A stretch of 64,000 nt of DNA from Nocardioides alcanivorans (GTDB lineage Bacteria; Actinomycetota; Actinomycetes; Propionibacteriales; Nocardioidaceae), in NCBI RefSeq assembly GCF_021555175.1, contig NZ_JAKGRW010000054.1:1-64000 (forward strand), read 5' to 3'. Below the pieces are notes generated by a model. The model was not told the origin of the DNA. It worked only from the letters and a program-made list of their open reading frames with translations, and did not search any database. Positions 8,734-17,568 of the stretch are shown one piece after another. Position 1 is the first letter of the stretch, and each line of letters begins with the position of its first letter. The translations under genes were made by a program, and so were the position numbers.

Positions 8734-10794
8734 ATCGACAACACGTACAACGCCGCGCACCTGCTTGTCCTCGAAGGACTCGAAGCGGTGCGCAAGCGGC
8801 CAGGTATGTACATCGGCTCCACGGACACCCGCGGGCTGATGCATTGCGTCTGGGAGATCATCGACAACGGCGTGGACGAGGCGCTTGCGGGCGCGGCGTC
8901 CGCCGTCGAGGTGACCTTGCACCCGGACGGCTCCGTCGAGGTCTATGACGACGGGCGAGGCATCCCCACCGACAAGGAGCCCCGCACCGGGCTGCCCGGG
9001 GTCGAGGTCGTGGCCACGAAGCTCCACGCGGGAGGCAAGTTCGGTGGTGGCTCGTACGTCGCCACGGGCGGTCTGCACGGCGTTGGCCTCTCGGTCGTCA
9101 ACGCGCTCTCCAGTCGGATGGACATCGACGTCGATCGGTCGCCGACGACGCAGGGCCTGAGCTTCCGGCGCGGCGTACCCGGTGTCTTCGAAGGCGACGG
9201 CCCCGATGCGGAGTTCGAGGCCAAGTCGGGCCTCACCCGCAAGGGCAAGAGGGTCGCCAAGGGCAAGTCCGGGACCCGGATCCGTTTCTGGCCAGATCGT
9301 CAGATCTTCACGAAGGATGCGGGCTATGTCTGGGACGAGCTGTTGGGTCGCGCTCGTCAGACCTCGTTCATCGTGCCCGGGCTCGAGCTCGTCATCCGCG
9401 ACCAGCGGGGACCGGAGTTCGTCGAGGAGAAGTTCCGCCACGACGGCGGCATCGCGGAGTTCGTAGAGTTCCTCGCCTCCGACGAGCCGGTCACCGAAGT
9501 GCTGCGGTTGCAGGGAGCCGGCAGCTTCACCGAGACGGTTCCGTTGCTGGACGACAAGGGGCACATGACGCCCCAGGAGATCGAGCGGGAGCTCGCGGTC
9601 GACGTCGCTGTCCGGTGGGGCCACGGCTACGACCACCACCTGAAGTCTTTCGTCAACGTGATCGCGACCCCGAAGGGCGGCACCCATGTCGCCGGCTTCG
9701 AGCAGGCCGCCACGAAGACCTTCAACGAGGTCATGCGACAGAGCAAGGCGTTGAAGGTCAATGACGCCGACGTGATCAAGGACGACGTGCTCGAGGGCAT
9801 GACCGCTGTCGTGACCGTCCGTCTGGCCGAACCCCAGTTCGAGGGCCAGACCAAGGAGATCCTCGGCACCCCAGCCGCACGGAGCGTCGTACGCAAGGTG
9901 GTCGCCAAGGAGCTCAAGGACTTCCTGACCTCCTCCAAGCGCGCTGAGAAGGCGCAGGCCAAGCTCGTCATGGAGAAGGTGGCCGGGGCGGCCAAGACCC
10001 GCATCTCGGCCCGCCAGCTGAAGGAGACGCAGCGGCGGAAGAACGCGCTGGAGTCGTCGACGCTGCCAGCGAAGCTCGCCGATTGCCGCTCGGGTGACAA
10101 CGAGCGCTCCGAACTCTTCATCGTCGAGGGTGATTCGGCGCTCGGCACCGCCAAGCTGGCGCGCAACTCGGAGTTCCAGGCGCTGCTGCCGATCCGCGGC
10201 AAGATCCTCAACGTACAGAAGGCGTCGGTGGGCGACATGCTCAAGAACGCCGAGTGTGCCTCGATCATCCAGGTCGTCGGCGCCGGGTCGGGGCGTACCT
10301 TCGACATCGATGCTCGTCGTTACGGACGGATCATCTTCATGGCCGACGCCGACTCCGACGGTGCTCACATCCGGTGTCTGTTGGCGACGCTCTTCTTCAA
10401 GTACATGCCCGACCTGATCCGCGAGGGCCGCGTCTACTCTGCGGTGCCGCCACTGCACCGCATCGAGCTCTCCAACCCCAAGAAGGGGATGGACAAGTAC
10501 GTCTACACCTACTCCGACGGCGAGTTGCAGCGGAAGCTGGCCGAGCTGACCAAGAAGAACGTTCGTTGGAAGGACCCGGTGCAGCGCTACAAGGGTCTGG
10601 GTGAGATGGACGCCGACCAACTGGCCGAGACCACCATGGACCCGCGTCGTCGCACGCTGCGTCGGATCACCGCCGACGACGCCGACGCAGCTTCGAAGGT
10701 GTTCGAGTTGCTCATGGGGTCCGAGGTCGCGCCGCGCAAGGAGTTCATCATCCAGGGCGCCTACGAGGTCGATGCCGAGGCGCTCGACGCCTGA
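8734..10794 (+). CDS. parE: Type IIA topoisomerase B subunit, ParE type
   Basis: ATPase subunit of topoisomerase IV (GyrB/ParE family), about 686 residues. The GHKL ATPase motifs are EIIDNGVDEA, DDGRGIP and GLHGVGLSVVNALS. The TOPRIM motifs are VEGDSALGTAK and DADSDGAHIR. EGDSALG, rather than EGDSAGG, and the position beside sigA and a DUF7455 gene match the ParE-like protein next to hrdB in Streptomyces. No ATG, GTG or TTG precedes the conserved YNAAHLLVLEGLEAVRKRPG in frame, except a GTG inside the conserved region at 8788. The likely start is an ATC at 8731 or 8734, 4-7 bases after AAGGA, or a misread ATG. ParC is not adjacent. Confidence 0.88.
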   Translation: MDNTYNAAHLLVLEGLEAVRKRPGMYIGSTDTRGLMHCVWEIIDNGVDEALAGAASAVEVTLHPDGSVEVYDDGRGIPTDKEPRTGLPGVEVVATKLHAGGKFGGGSYVATGGLHGVGLSVVNALSSRMDIDVDRSPTTQGLSFRRGVPGVFEGDGPDAEFEAKSGLTRKGKRVAKGKSGTRIRFWPDRQIFTKDAGYVWDELLGRARQTSFIVPGLELVIRDQRGPEFVEEKFRHDGGIAEFVEFLASDEPVTEVLRLQGAGSFTETVPLLDDKGHMTPQEIERELAVDVAVRWGHGYDHHLKSFVNVIATPKGGTHVAGFEQAATKTFNEVMRQSKALKVNDADVIKDDVLEGMTAVVTVRLAEPQFEGQTKEILGTPAARSVVRKVVAKELKDFLTSSKRAEKAQAKLVMEKVAGAAKTRISARQLKETQRRKNALESSTLPAKLADCRSGDNERSELFIVEGDSALGTAKLARNSEFQALLPIRGKILNVQKASVGDMLKNAECASIIQVVGAGSGRTFDIDARRYGRIIFMADADSDGAHIRCLLATLFFKYMPDLIREGRVYSAVPPLHRIELSNPKKGMDKYVYTYSDGELQRKLAELTKKNVRWKDPVQRYKGLGEMDADQLAETTMDPRRRTLRRITADDADAASKVFELLMGSEVAPRKEFIIQGAYEVDAEALDA

Positions 10795-11000
10795 TGGGTG
10801 TTGCTGAACTGCTCGGACGGGTCCGCCAGAAGGTGCAGCGTCCGGGCGGCCCGAAGAAGCCGGGGAGACTCGAGCGTAGGTCTGACAGGGCCTACGCGGA
10901 GTGCATCGACGAGGACGGCGACCTGCTCCGCTACCTCCGTCATCGACTGGCCGAGCGGCAGGAGGACTTCGCACCACGTGACTGGGACCCGTTCCGGTAG
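10794..11000 (+). CDS. Small basic hypothetical protein downstream of parE
   Basis: A 68-residue protein whose ATG overlaps the parE stop by one base (TGATG), so translational coupling is likely. It has a basic N-terminal half (VRQKVQRPGGPKKPGRLERR) and an acidic/aromatic C-terminus (EDFAPRDWDPFR). No membrane segment or known domain was recognised. The coupling and codon bias support a real gene. Confidence 0.55.
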   Translation: MGVAELLGRVRQKVQRPGGPKKPGRLERRSDRAYAECIDEDGDLLRYLRHRLAERQEDFAPRDWDPFR

Positions 11001-11100
11001 CGGAGGGAGCGACGCATCGTGGTGGTCATTGCCTGTCTTGGGAATGCGCGGACCCCTGGGGACGTTTAGATTTCAACAACTACGTCCTTGAGGAGTCTGC

Positions 11101-11952
11101 ATGTCTGTCGTCGTCACCGGTGCCACGGGTCACCTGGGCAACCTGGTCGTCCGTTCCCTGATCGCACGCGGGACCGAGCCCGCTTCCATCGTCGCCACCG
11201 GCCGGTCTGCTGACCGGCTCACGGAACTCGCCGCCCTCGGGGTGCAGACTGCCGCGTTCGACTTCAATGCGCCGGCCGAGGGAGTCATCAAGCAGGGTGA
11301 CACCGTCCTGCTCGTCTCCGGCAGCGAGGTCGGGCAGCGGGTCCCGCAACACACCAACGTGATCGAGGCCGCAACGAAGGCCGGTGCCGCGCGCGTCGTC
11401 TACACCAGCGCCCCGAAGGCCCACGACACCACGCTGGTGCTGGCTCCTGAGCACATCGCCACGGAGAGCGTCCTCCGCGAGAGTGGCCTTCCGTTCACGA
11501 TCCTGCGGAACGGTTGGTACCACGAGAACTACCAGCAGAACTTCGAGCAGGCAGCGCAGACCGGTTCGCTGCTGTCCAGCGCCGGCGACGGCCGGGTGTC
11601 CAGCGCGAGTCGCGCAGATCTCGCTGACGCGGCCGCCGTCGTCCTCACCTCTGAGGGGCACGAGGGCGCGGTCTACGAACTGGGCGGCGACGAGGCGCTG
11701 AGCATGGCCGACCAAGCAGCAGTCTTCGCCGACGTCCTGGGCAAGCCGGTCGAGGTCAACAACGTCTCCACGGAAGAGCACGTGGCTGCGCTCGTCGGAG
11801 TCGGTCTCGATGAAGGCACCGCTGGGTTCGTCGCGGCGCTCGACAAGAACACCGCCGACGGGGAACTGGTCGTCGACTCCGGGGATCTCGCGCGGCTGAT
11901 CGGCCGTCCGACCCAAACGTTCGCCGACGCCGTACGGTCCTGGGCCGTCTGA
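11101..11952 (+). CDS. NAD(P)H-binding SDR, NmrA/QorB-like quinone oxidoreductase
   Basis: Intact 283-residue atypical SDR of the NmrA/QOR2 group, predicted to bind NAD(P)H through GATGHLG (residues 7-13) and possibly to reduce quinones. The segment VVYTSAPKAHDTTLVLAPEH and the HAMT-like region with LRNGWYHENY match the NAD(P)H:quinone oxidoreductase type 2 pattern. GAGGAG lies just before the ATG. It is a stand-alone gene ending in a shared bidirectional palindrome. The electron acceptor is not shown by sequence. Confidence 0.8.
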   Translation: MSVVVTGATGHLGNLVVRSLIARGTEPASIVATGRSADRLTELAALGVQTAAFDFNAPAEGVIKQGDTVLLVSGSEVGQRVPQHTNVIEAATKAGAARVVYTSAPKAHDTTLVLAPEHIATESVLRESGLPFTILRNGWYHENYQQNFEQAAQTGSLLSSAGDGRVSSASRADLADAAAVVLTSEGHEGAVYELGGDEALSMADQAAVFADVLGKPVEVNNVSTEEHVAALVGVGLDEGTAGFVAALDKNTADGELVVDSGDLARLIGRPTQTFADAVRSWAV

Positions 11953-12030
11953 TCAATCGGGCCAGGCGCAGCGCGCTCCGGACTGTGTCACCAAAACTGT
12001 TGCTTGGTGTGTGTGGCTACGGCCCACAGG

Positions 12031-12064
12031 CTGGCAATTCCCCGCCCGGGCGGGGAATTGCCAG
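12031..12064. terminator. 34-base perfect palindrome between convergent genes
   Basis: CTGGCAATTCCCCGCCC is followed directly by its exact reverse complement. It lies between the 3' ends of the quinone oxidoreductase-like gene and ipdC, as expected for a bidirectional terminator. Confidence 0.75.
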
Positions 12065-12076
12065 ATCCGGAGTGGT

Positions 12077-13147
12077 TCAAACCAGGTAGGAGTGCGCCCG
12101 GGCGAGCTCAGCGGCAGCCTGAGTGACGACCCGGTCGACGAGCTGTTCGCAGGTGGGCAGGTCGTCGAGGATGCCGACGACCTGGCCGGAGGCGAGTACG
12201 CCCGCGTTGGTGTCGCCCTCGACCAGACCGGCCTTGAGCATCATCGGCGTGTTGGCGGCCAGCGTCATCTGGGCGAGGGTACGGCCCTGGTTCTTCTTCA
12301 TCTCGCGCCCGTCCTTGGCCAGTTGCATCCAGGACATGCCCGACATCTTCTTGAACTCCAGCGTCCGCTTGACCGTGGGGGCCAGGCGGCGGACCGCGCT
12401 GGTCTCCTCGATCTCCTCGACGAACGGGGTGCGCAGCATTCGGTGCGGCATCCCGTCGACCTTGGCGGTCACGACGGTGCCGTCGAGTCCGTAGCCGAGG
12501 TAGAGCTCCTTAACTGCCTGCGGCACCGCGCTGTCGGCGGTGAGCAGGAAGCGGGTGCCCATGCCGATGCCCGCGGCGCCGTAGGACAGCGCGGCGGCCA
12601 GGCCACGCCCGTCGAAGAAACCACCGGCGGCGATCACCGGGATGTCGACCGCGTCGAGCACCGACGGCAGAAGCAGGGTGGTGGGAGTGGCGCCGGTGTG
12701 GCCCCCGCCCTCGCCACCCTGGATCATCACGGCGTCCGCGCCCCACGAGGCGACCTTCTTGGCGTGCTTCGGCAGGCCGACGCTCGGGATCACGACGATG
12801 TCGTTCTCCTTGAGCTTGGCGATCAACTCCGGCTTCGGTGCCAGCGCGAACGAGGCCACCTTCACCCCGTGCTTGATCAGCAGTTCGCAGCGCGCCGGCG
12901 CGTCAGCGGCGTCGGCCCGCAGGTTGACCCCGAACGGCTGGTCGGTGCGGCTCTTGACCTCGACGATCGCCTTCTCGAGCTCCTCGTAGGTCATCGTCGC
13001 CGAAGCGAGGATGCCCAGACCACCGGCGTTCGCGGTGGCCGAGACGAGCCGCGGCCCCGCGACCCAGCCCATCCCGGTCTGCACGACCGGGTGGCGTACG
13101 CCGACCAAGTCGGTCAGCGGGGTGCGCAGCAGCTGCTCGGTGCTCAC
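12077..13147 (-). CDS. ipdC: IpdC, NPD/nitronate-monooxygenase-like flavoprotein of steroid C/D-ring degradation
   Basis: Intact 356-residue TIM-barrel FMN protein of the nitronate monooxygenase/NPD superfamily. The N-terminus HPVVQTGMGWVAGPRLVSA and the phosphate-binding GGEGGGHTGATPT and IAAGGFFDGRG motifs fit. It is last in the ipdB-ipdA-echA20 minus-strand run and matches the position of Rv3553 in M. tuberculosis. In the known pathway IpdC processes the hydroxylated indane-propionyl-CoA (HIP) intermediate. Its start overlaps the ipdB stop (ATGA-type, 4 bases), supporting one operon. Confidence 0.88.
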   Translation of the reverse strand: MSTEQLLRTPLTDLVGVRHPVVQTGMGWVAGPRLVSATANAGGLGILASATMTYEELEKAIVEVKSRTDQPFGVNLRADAADAPARCELLIKHGVKVASFALAPKPELIAKLKENDIVVIPSVGLPKHAKKVASWGADAVMIQGGEGGGHTGATPTTLLLPSVLDAVDIPVIAAGGFFDGRGLAAALSYGAAGIGMGTRFLLTADSAVPQAVKELYLGYGLDGTVVTAKVDGMPHRMLRTPFVEEIEETSAVRRLAPTVKRTLEFKKMSGMSWMQLAKDGREMKKNQGRTLAQMTLAANTPMMLKAGLVEGDTNAGVLASGQVVGILDDLPTCEQLVDRVVTQAAAELARAHSYLV

Positions 13148-13914
13148 TTCGCGGCCTCGACGGGCGGGACCTCGCGGTCGCGGATGTTCTTCGGGTCGAG
13201 CACGTTGCGGATGATCATCAGCTCGGAGGCGTCGGGCACCCGCGTGGTCGGCACCTCGCCCTGGATCTTGAGGTCGAAGCCGGTGGCCTCGACGACCTCG
13301 TCAACCGTGACCCCGGGGTGCACCGAGAGCAGGCGCACGGTGTCGTCCGGGCCGTTCACGTCGAAGACGCCGAGGTTGGAGACGATCCGGTGGATGTCGT
13401 TGTGCTTCGACGCGCCCGGGCCGGACTCCTTGGCAGCCTTCGGGCCGACGCCGGAGACGATGTCGACCTTCTCCACGAAGACCCGAGGCGAGTGCTTCGG
13501 CACCCAGTAGGAGGTGCGGTTGTTCACGGTGTTGCCCGGGGCGCCACGCGAGCCGAGGAGCTGCCGCTTCGGCTGCAGGTGGGGTCCGATGGCGGAGATG
13601 TTCTGGTTGCCGTGCTTGTCGACCTGGGTGGCGCCCATCATCACGTGGCGACGGCCGTAGGCCACCACGTCGAAGACGCGGCGGAAGGGGATCCAGCCCT
13701 CGACCACGTCGCCCTTGGCGAACAGGGGCGGAACACCGGCGAGGAAGAGAGCCTCTCCGTCGGAGATCACCAGGTCGGGATTGGAGGTGAGCTTGGCCAG
13801 GCGAACACCCAGCATCGGCAGGGTGCCCATCGGGGAACCGAAGATCTCGCCGTCCTCGGCGAACGCATCGGCGATGGCGGCGGCGCAGACCTCTGCGCGA
13901 GTCACGTCAGTCAT
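13144..13914 (-). CDS. ipdB: IpdB, beta subunit of the COCHEA-CoA hydrolase
   Basis: Intact 256-residue CoA-transferase family I beta-like subunit. With IpdA it forms the hydrolase that opens the last steroid ring (COCHEA-CoA, ring C/D pathway) rather than transferring CoA. Visible family features are SPMGTLPMLGVRLAKLT, GGDVVEGWIPFRRVFDVV-like strands and the MGATQVDKHGNQN motif. It sits 14 bases downstream of ipdA and overlaps ipdC. The order echA20-ipdA-ipdB-ipdC equals Rv3550-Rv3553. Confidence 0.92.
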   Translation of the reverse strand: MTDVTRAEVCAAAIADAFAEDGEIFGSPMGTLPMLGVRLAKLTSNPDLVISDGEALFLAGVPPLFAKGDVVEGWIPFRRVFDVVAYGRRHVMMGATQVDKHGNQNISAIGPHLQPKRQLLGSRGAPGNTVNNRTSYWVPKHSPRVFVEKVDIVSGVGPKAAKESGPGASKHNDIHRIVSNLGVFDVNGPDDTVRLLSVHPGVTVDEVVEATGFDLKIQGEVPTTRVPDASELMIIRNVLDPKNIRDREVPPVEAAK

Positions 13915-13928
13915 GTTCAGTCTCCTCT

Positions 13929-14816
13929 TCAGGCCTGCTCGGCGTGGAACGCCTTGACGGCGTCCTGGTAGGCGGCCTCGTCACCCGAGAGGAACCGCTC
14001 CTTGAACGCAGCCCACGTCTCGGGGTCCTTCACGGACGTGGCGTAGTGCTTCTGGAACTTCTCGTCGCGCTCGTAGTCGGGCACGCAGTTGGTGAAGTGA
14101 GCCCCGTTGGGGGTCTCCACGACGCCGGCCACCATCATCCGGTTGAGCAGCACCCGCTGGAACGGGGTGTCGGTGGTCAGACCGGCGGTGTCGATGATCT
14201 GCTCGCACGACACGAAGGTCTTCTCGGCGGCCATCGCGAACAAGTCGTCGAAGTAGGGGTCGGGGCCGAGGTAGCTGGCGTTGCCGTGCTCGTCGGCACG
14301 GTTCAGGTGCACGAGGGCGACATCGAGCTTGAGGGCCGGCACGGCCACGAACTCCTCGACGTCTCCGTTCTCGTCGGCGTACGGGCTGGCGACCAGCTTG
14401 AGCTCGGGGTTGTTGACCAGGACGTCGGAGCCCAGCCCGGCGCGCAGCGGCAGGAACGGAAGGTTCTCGGCGGCTGCCTTCAGGCCCGTGTAGAACATGC
14501 CCTCGTCCCACTCGCAGATCTCCGGGATCGTGCGGTTCTGGCGGGCGTTCTGGAAGTTGGGCTCCAGTGGCACGGTGTCCATCGTGACGAAGGCGTAGAC
14601 CAGCTTCTTGATCTTGCCGGCCTCCGCGAGCAGGCCGACGTCAGCGCCGCCCCAGGAGACGATGGTGAGGTCCTTGAGGTCCGAGCGGAGGATGGCGCGG
14701 ACCAGTGCCATCGGCTTGCGCCGGGGACCCCAGCCACCGATTCCGATGGTCATGCCGTCGGAGAGTTGGGCGACGACCTCGTCGATCGTCATCTGCTTGC
14801 TGCGCGGTTTTGTCAC
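13929..14816 (-). CDS. ipdA: IpdA, alpha subunit of the COCHEA-CoA hydrolase
   Basis: Intact 295-residue CoA-transferase family I alpha-like subunit and partner of IpdB. The oxyanion/CoA loop is seen in GMTIGIGGWGPRRKPMALV (residues about 20-38). The acidic residue used for ring cleavage in IpdA is expected in the PLRAGLGSD region neighbourhood. VHLNRADEHGNASYLGPDP is conserved. It overlaps echA20 by four bases. Known homologues act late in cholesterol and bile-acid degradation. Confidence 0.92.
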   Translation of the reverse strand: MTKPRSKQMTIDEVVAQLSDGMTIGIGGWGPRRKPMALVRAILRSDLKDLTIVSWGGADVGLLAEAGKIKKLVYAFVTMDTVPLEPNFQNARQNRTIPEICEWDEGMFYTGLKAAAENLPFLPLRAGLGSDVLVNNPELKLVASPYADENGDVEEFVAVPALKLDVALVHLNRADEHGNASYLGPDPYFDDLFAMAAEKTFVSCEQIIDTAGLTTDTPFQRVLLNRMMVAGVVETPNGAHFTNCVPDYERDEKFQKHYATSVKDPETWAAFKERFLSGDEAAYQDAVKAFHAEQA

Positions 14817-15583
14817 TTGGTGGCCTCCTTGGACCCGGACTTGTCGGTGCCCGCGAAATCATCGCGGAGTTCGTCGGACACACCCATGAGGTTGAGCTCG
14901 AAGGTGAAGCCCTGTTCGAAGCGGTAGCTCTTGTTGACGTCGATGGGGTCGATCCCGTTGATCGCCTCCTTGGCGGCACGGATGACCTTGTTGTTCTTGC
15001 TGGCGATCACGCGGGCCACCTCGAGGGCGGCCTCGAGGAGCTCCTCGCGAGGTACCACGCGGTGGACCGATCCGAACTGCACGAGGTCGGACGCGGCGAT
15101 CTTGCCAGCGGTGAAGTAGAGGGTGCGCATCATGTGTTGCGGGACCAGGCGTGCCATGTGGGTGGCGGCGCCGAGCGCTCCCTGGTTCACCTCGGGCACG
15201 GAGAAGTAGGCGTCCTCGGAGGCGACCACGACGTCGGCGTTGCCGACCAGGCCGACGCCGCCGCCGATGCAGTGGCCGTTGACCGCGGCGATCACCGGAA
15301 CCGGGCACTCGTAGACGGCCTTGAACGCCGCGTAGCAGCCGGAGTTGGCGCCGAGCAGCGCCTCGAACCCGGTGGTGTTCTGCATCTCCTTGATGTCCAC
15401 GCCGGCGTTGAACCCGCGCCCCTCGGCTCGCAACACCACCACGTGGGTGTCGCGATCCTGGCCGGCCTCGTCGAGGGCCTTCGCCACGCCGTACCAGTCG
15501 GAGACGGGGAGTGCGTTGACCTTGCCGTGTTCCATCGTGATGACCCGGACGTGGTCCTCACGGAGCTCGGAGGTGATTGCCAT
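14813..15583 (-). CDS. echA20: EchA20-type crotonase, steroid ring C/D hydrolase
   Basis: Intact 256-residue crotonase-fold protein. In the known pathway EchA20 hydrolytically opens ring D of the HIEC-CoA intermediate. The start ATG at 15583 gives MAITSELREDHVRVITM. The CoA oxyanion loops are GRGFNAGVDIKEMQ and AAVNGHCIGGGVGLVGNADV. It leads the minus-strand ipd operon, and its promoter region contains the palindrome at 15645. Neighbours on both sides match the Rv3548c-Rv3553 block. Confidence 0.9.
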   Translation of the reverse strand: MAITSELREDHVRVITMEHGKVNALPVSDWYGVAKALDEAGQDRDTHVVVLRAEGRGFNAGVDIKEMQNTTGFEALLGANSGCYAAFKAVYECPVPVIAAVNGHCIGGGVGLVGNADVVVASEDAYFSVPEVNQGALGAATHMARLVPQHMMRTLYFTAGKIAASDLVQFGSVHRVVPREELLEAALEVARVIASKNNKVIRAAKEAINGIDPIDVNKSYRFEQGFTFELNLMGVSDELRDDFAGTDKSGSKEATK

Positions 15584-15644
15584 CGCTTACGACCCTTTCG
15601 CAGTGACCGCCGCGTCCCCGGAAGGGGCGGGCCGGATCCACACA

Positions 15645-15662
15645 ACCAAACGTTTGCTTGGT
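15645..15662. promoter_or_regulatory. Palindromic operator candidate (KstR2-like) in the echA20/SDR divergent promoter
   Basis: ACCAAACGTTTGCTTGGT has ACCAA...TTGGT arms around a CAAACGTTTG core. It sits 12 bases before the SDR ATG and 62 bases before echA20. The right arm CTTGGT fits a KstR2 half-site (AnCAAG reversed), but spacing differs from the published consensus. The assignment rests mainly on the genes it serves. Confidence 0.5.
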
Positions 15663-15673
15663 AGCCTAGCAGC

Positions 15674-16440
15674 ATGTCCCTCTCCATTGACCTCACCGGC
15701 CGCGTCGCCCTCGTCACCGGCGGCACCAAGGGCATCGGCGCCGGAATCGCGGCCACGCTCGTCGAAGCGGGTGCCCACGTCGTGACCTGCGCCCGGTCCG
15801 AGGTGACCCCGGCTCCCGGTACGACCCACGTGGTCTGCGACGTCCGCGACGCCGATGCCGTCCACGCGATGATCGATGGCATCGTCGCTGAGCACGGGCG
15901 GCTCGACATCGCCGTCAACAACGCCGGGGAGCGCCGTACGCACTCCTCGCCGACGGATCGCCGCGTTTCCACGACAAGATCATGGGGCTCAACTTCACCT
16001 CCGTGCTGCTGGTTGCCCAGGCCGCCAACCGGGTGATGCAGGCGCAGGACCAGGGCGGCAGCATCGTCAACATCTCCTCGATCTCCGCGCTGCGGCCCTC
16101 GCCGGGCACGGCGGTGTACGGCGCCGCCAAGGCTGCCGTCGACCAGCTCACCGTGAGCGCGGGCATGGAATGGGCGCCCAAGGTGCGGGTCAACTCGATC
16201 AACGTGGGCCTGTGCCGCACCACGGACACCGCCGACCACTACGGCGGCGACGAGACGGTTGCCGCCATCGAGCAGACGATCCCGCTGGGCCGCATGGCCA
16301 AGCCGGAGGAGGTCGGCAACGTTGCCCTCTTCCTGGCCTCGGACCTCAGCTCCTATGTCACCGGTGCCTCGATCCAGTGCCACGGCGGTGGCGAGCCGCC
16401 CGTCTTCCAGCACGTCCTCGACAACCTCAACCAGGCCTGA
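15674..16440 (+). CDS. Short-chain dehydrogenase, Rv3549c-like, one frameshift
   Basis: Classical SDR of about 255 residues after repair. The NAD(P) motif TGGTKGIG is at residues 16-23 and NNAG follows near 85. The catalytic Ser-Tyr-Lys set is in NISSISALRPSPGTAVYGAAK. The frame breaks near 15935, where GGGG needs a fifth G to read NAGGAPYALLADGS. It is first of two SDR genes divergent from echA20, the arrangement of Rv3549c/Rv3548c, so a role in ring C/D steroid oxidation is likely but the exact step is not known. Confidence 0.85.
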
Positions 16441-16466
16441 CCGGCCAAAACGAAGGAGCCCCTCCC

Positions 16467-17345
16467 ATGAGTAAGATCCTGGATGGCCGCGTCGCCATCG
16501 TCACCGGAGCCGGCCGCGGCATCGGTCGGGCGCACGCCCTCGAGCTCGCCCGCCAGGGCGCCAAGGTGGTCGTCAACGACTTCGGCGTCTCCAACAACGG
16601 AGTGAAGGAGGACAGCCCGGCCCACCAGGTCGTCGCAGAGATCGAGGCCCTGGGCGGTGAGGCCGTGGTCAACGGCGCCGATGTCGCCGACTTCGAGCAG
16701 GCCGCAGCGCTGGTCCAGCAGGCGATCGACACCTTCGGTGGGCTCGACATCCTCGTCAACAACGCCGGCTTCGTGCGTGACCGCATGCTGGTCAACGCCA
16801 CGGAGGACGAGTGGGATGCCGTCATCCGGGTGCACCTCAAGGGTCACTTCGCGACGCTACGGCACGCCGCGGCGTACTGGCGCGCCGAGTCCAAGGCCGA
16901 CCGTCAGCGCGCCGGCCGCGTCATCAACACCACGTCCGGTGCTGGGCTCCAGGGCTCCATCGGCCAGGTTGCCTACTCCGCGGCCAAGGGCGGCATCGCG
17001 ACGATGACCCTGGTGGCTGCCGCTGAGCTCGGTCGCGTGGGCGTCACCGTCAACGCGATTGCTCCGGTTGCCAAGACCCGCATGACCGAGGGTGCCTTCG
17101 ACACCTCCGAGATGGCGCTGCCCGAGGACAACTCACCGGTCGTCGCCTGGCTCGCCTCCGAGGCCGCGGGTCACGTCACGGGTCGGGTCTTCGAGATCGA
17201 CGGCGGCCTGCTCACCCTCGAGGACGGGTGGCGTCACGGCGCCGCCCGCGATGCGGGCCGGCGCTGGGAGGCCAGCGAGCTCGGTGACGTCGTCGACGCG
17301 CTCATCGCCGAGGGCGCCGTACCGGACAAGGTCTACGGTTCCTGA
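16467..17345 (+). CDS. Short-chain dehydrogenase, Rv3548c-like
   Basis: Intact 292-residue classical SDR. The start at 16467 is supported by AAGGAG eight bases upstream. It has TGAGRGIG for the nucleotide, LVNNAG, and the catalytic Tyr/Lys in VAYSAAKGG. It carries the longer C-terminal part typical of the multifunctional-enzyme-type SDRs that act on 3-hydroxyacyl-CoA (GRVFEIDGGLLTLEDGW). It lies 27 bases after the preceding SDR gene in an apparent operon ending at the hairpin at 17364. A role in steroid C/D-ring or side-chain oxidation is inferred from position. Confidence 0.87.
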   Translation: MSKILDGRVAIVTGAGRGIGRAHALELARQGAKVVVNDFGVSNNGVKEDSPAHQVVAEIEALGGEAVVNGADVADFEQAAALVQQAIDTFGGLDILVNNAGFVRDRMLVNATEDEWDAVIRVHLKGHFATLRHAAAYWRAESKADRQRAGRVINTTSGAGLQGSIGQVAYSAAKGGIATMTLVAAAELGRVGVTVNAIAPVAKTRMTEGAFDTSEMALPEDNSPVVAWLASEAAGHVTGRVFEIDGGLLTLEDGWRHGAARDAGRRWEASELGDVVDALIAEGAVPDKVYGS

Positions 17346-17363
17346 TCTTCGCGTCGTGACCTC

Positions 17364-17397
17364 CTGCGCCCCGGTTGCTCCAGCAGCCGGGGCGCAG
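17364..17397 (+). terminator. GC-rich hairpin after the SDR pair
   Basis: CTGCGCCCCGGTTGCT pairs with AGCAGCCGGGGCGCAG, with one G-T pair, around a two-base loop. It lies 19 bases after the SDR stop. Confidence 0.8.
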
Positions 17398-17568
17398 TGC
17401 CTTCCCTGGCGTGAACGCCAGTTGATGTGGGCGGGTCATGGAAATCTCGGGTCATGGAAACCTTGGGTGCAAGAATCTTCCGGATCGCTGTCGATCCTGG
17501 ATGCTTCCGTCCGTCATCGTGGTGTCGGGCCGCCCGGTTCGACACCGACAAGTCACCCTGGAGACATC

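Noticed and set aside
8605..10977. Long minus-strand open frame (790 codons) across parE
   Set aside because: It is the antisense shadow of parE. It has no family motifs, and the parE frame has all GHKL and TOPRIM motifs.
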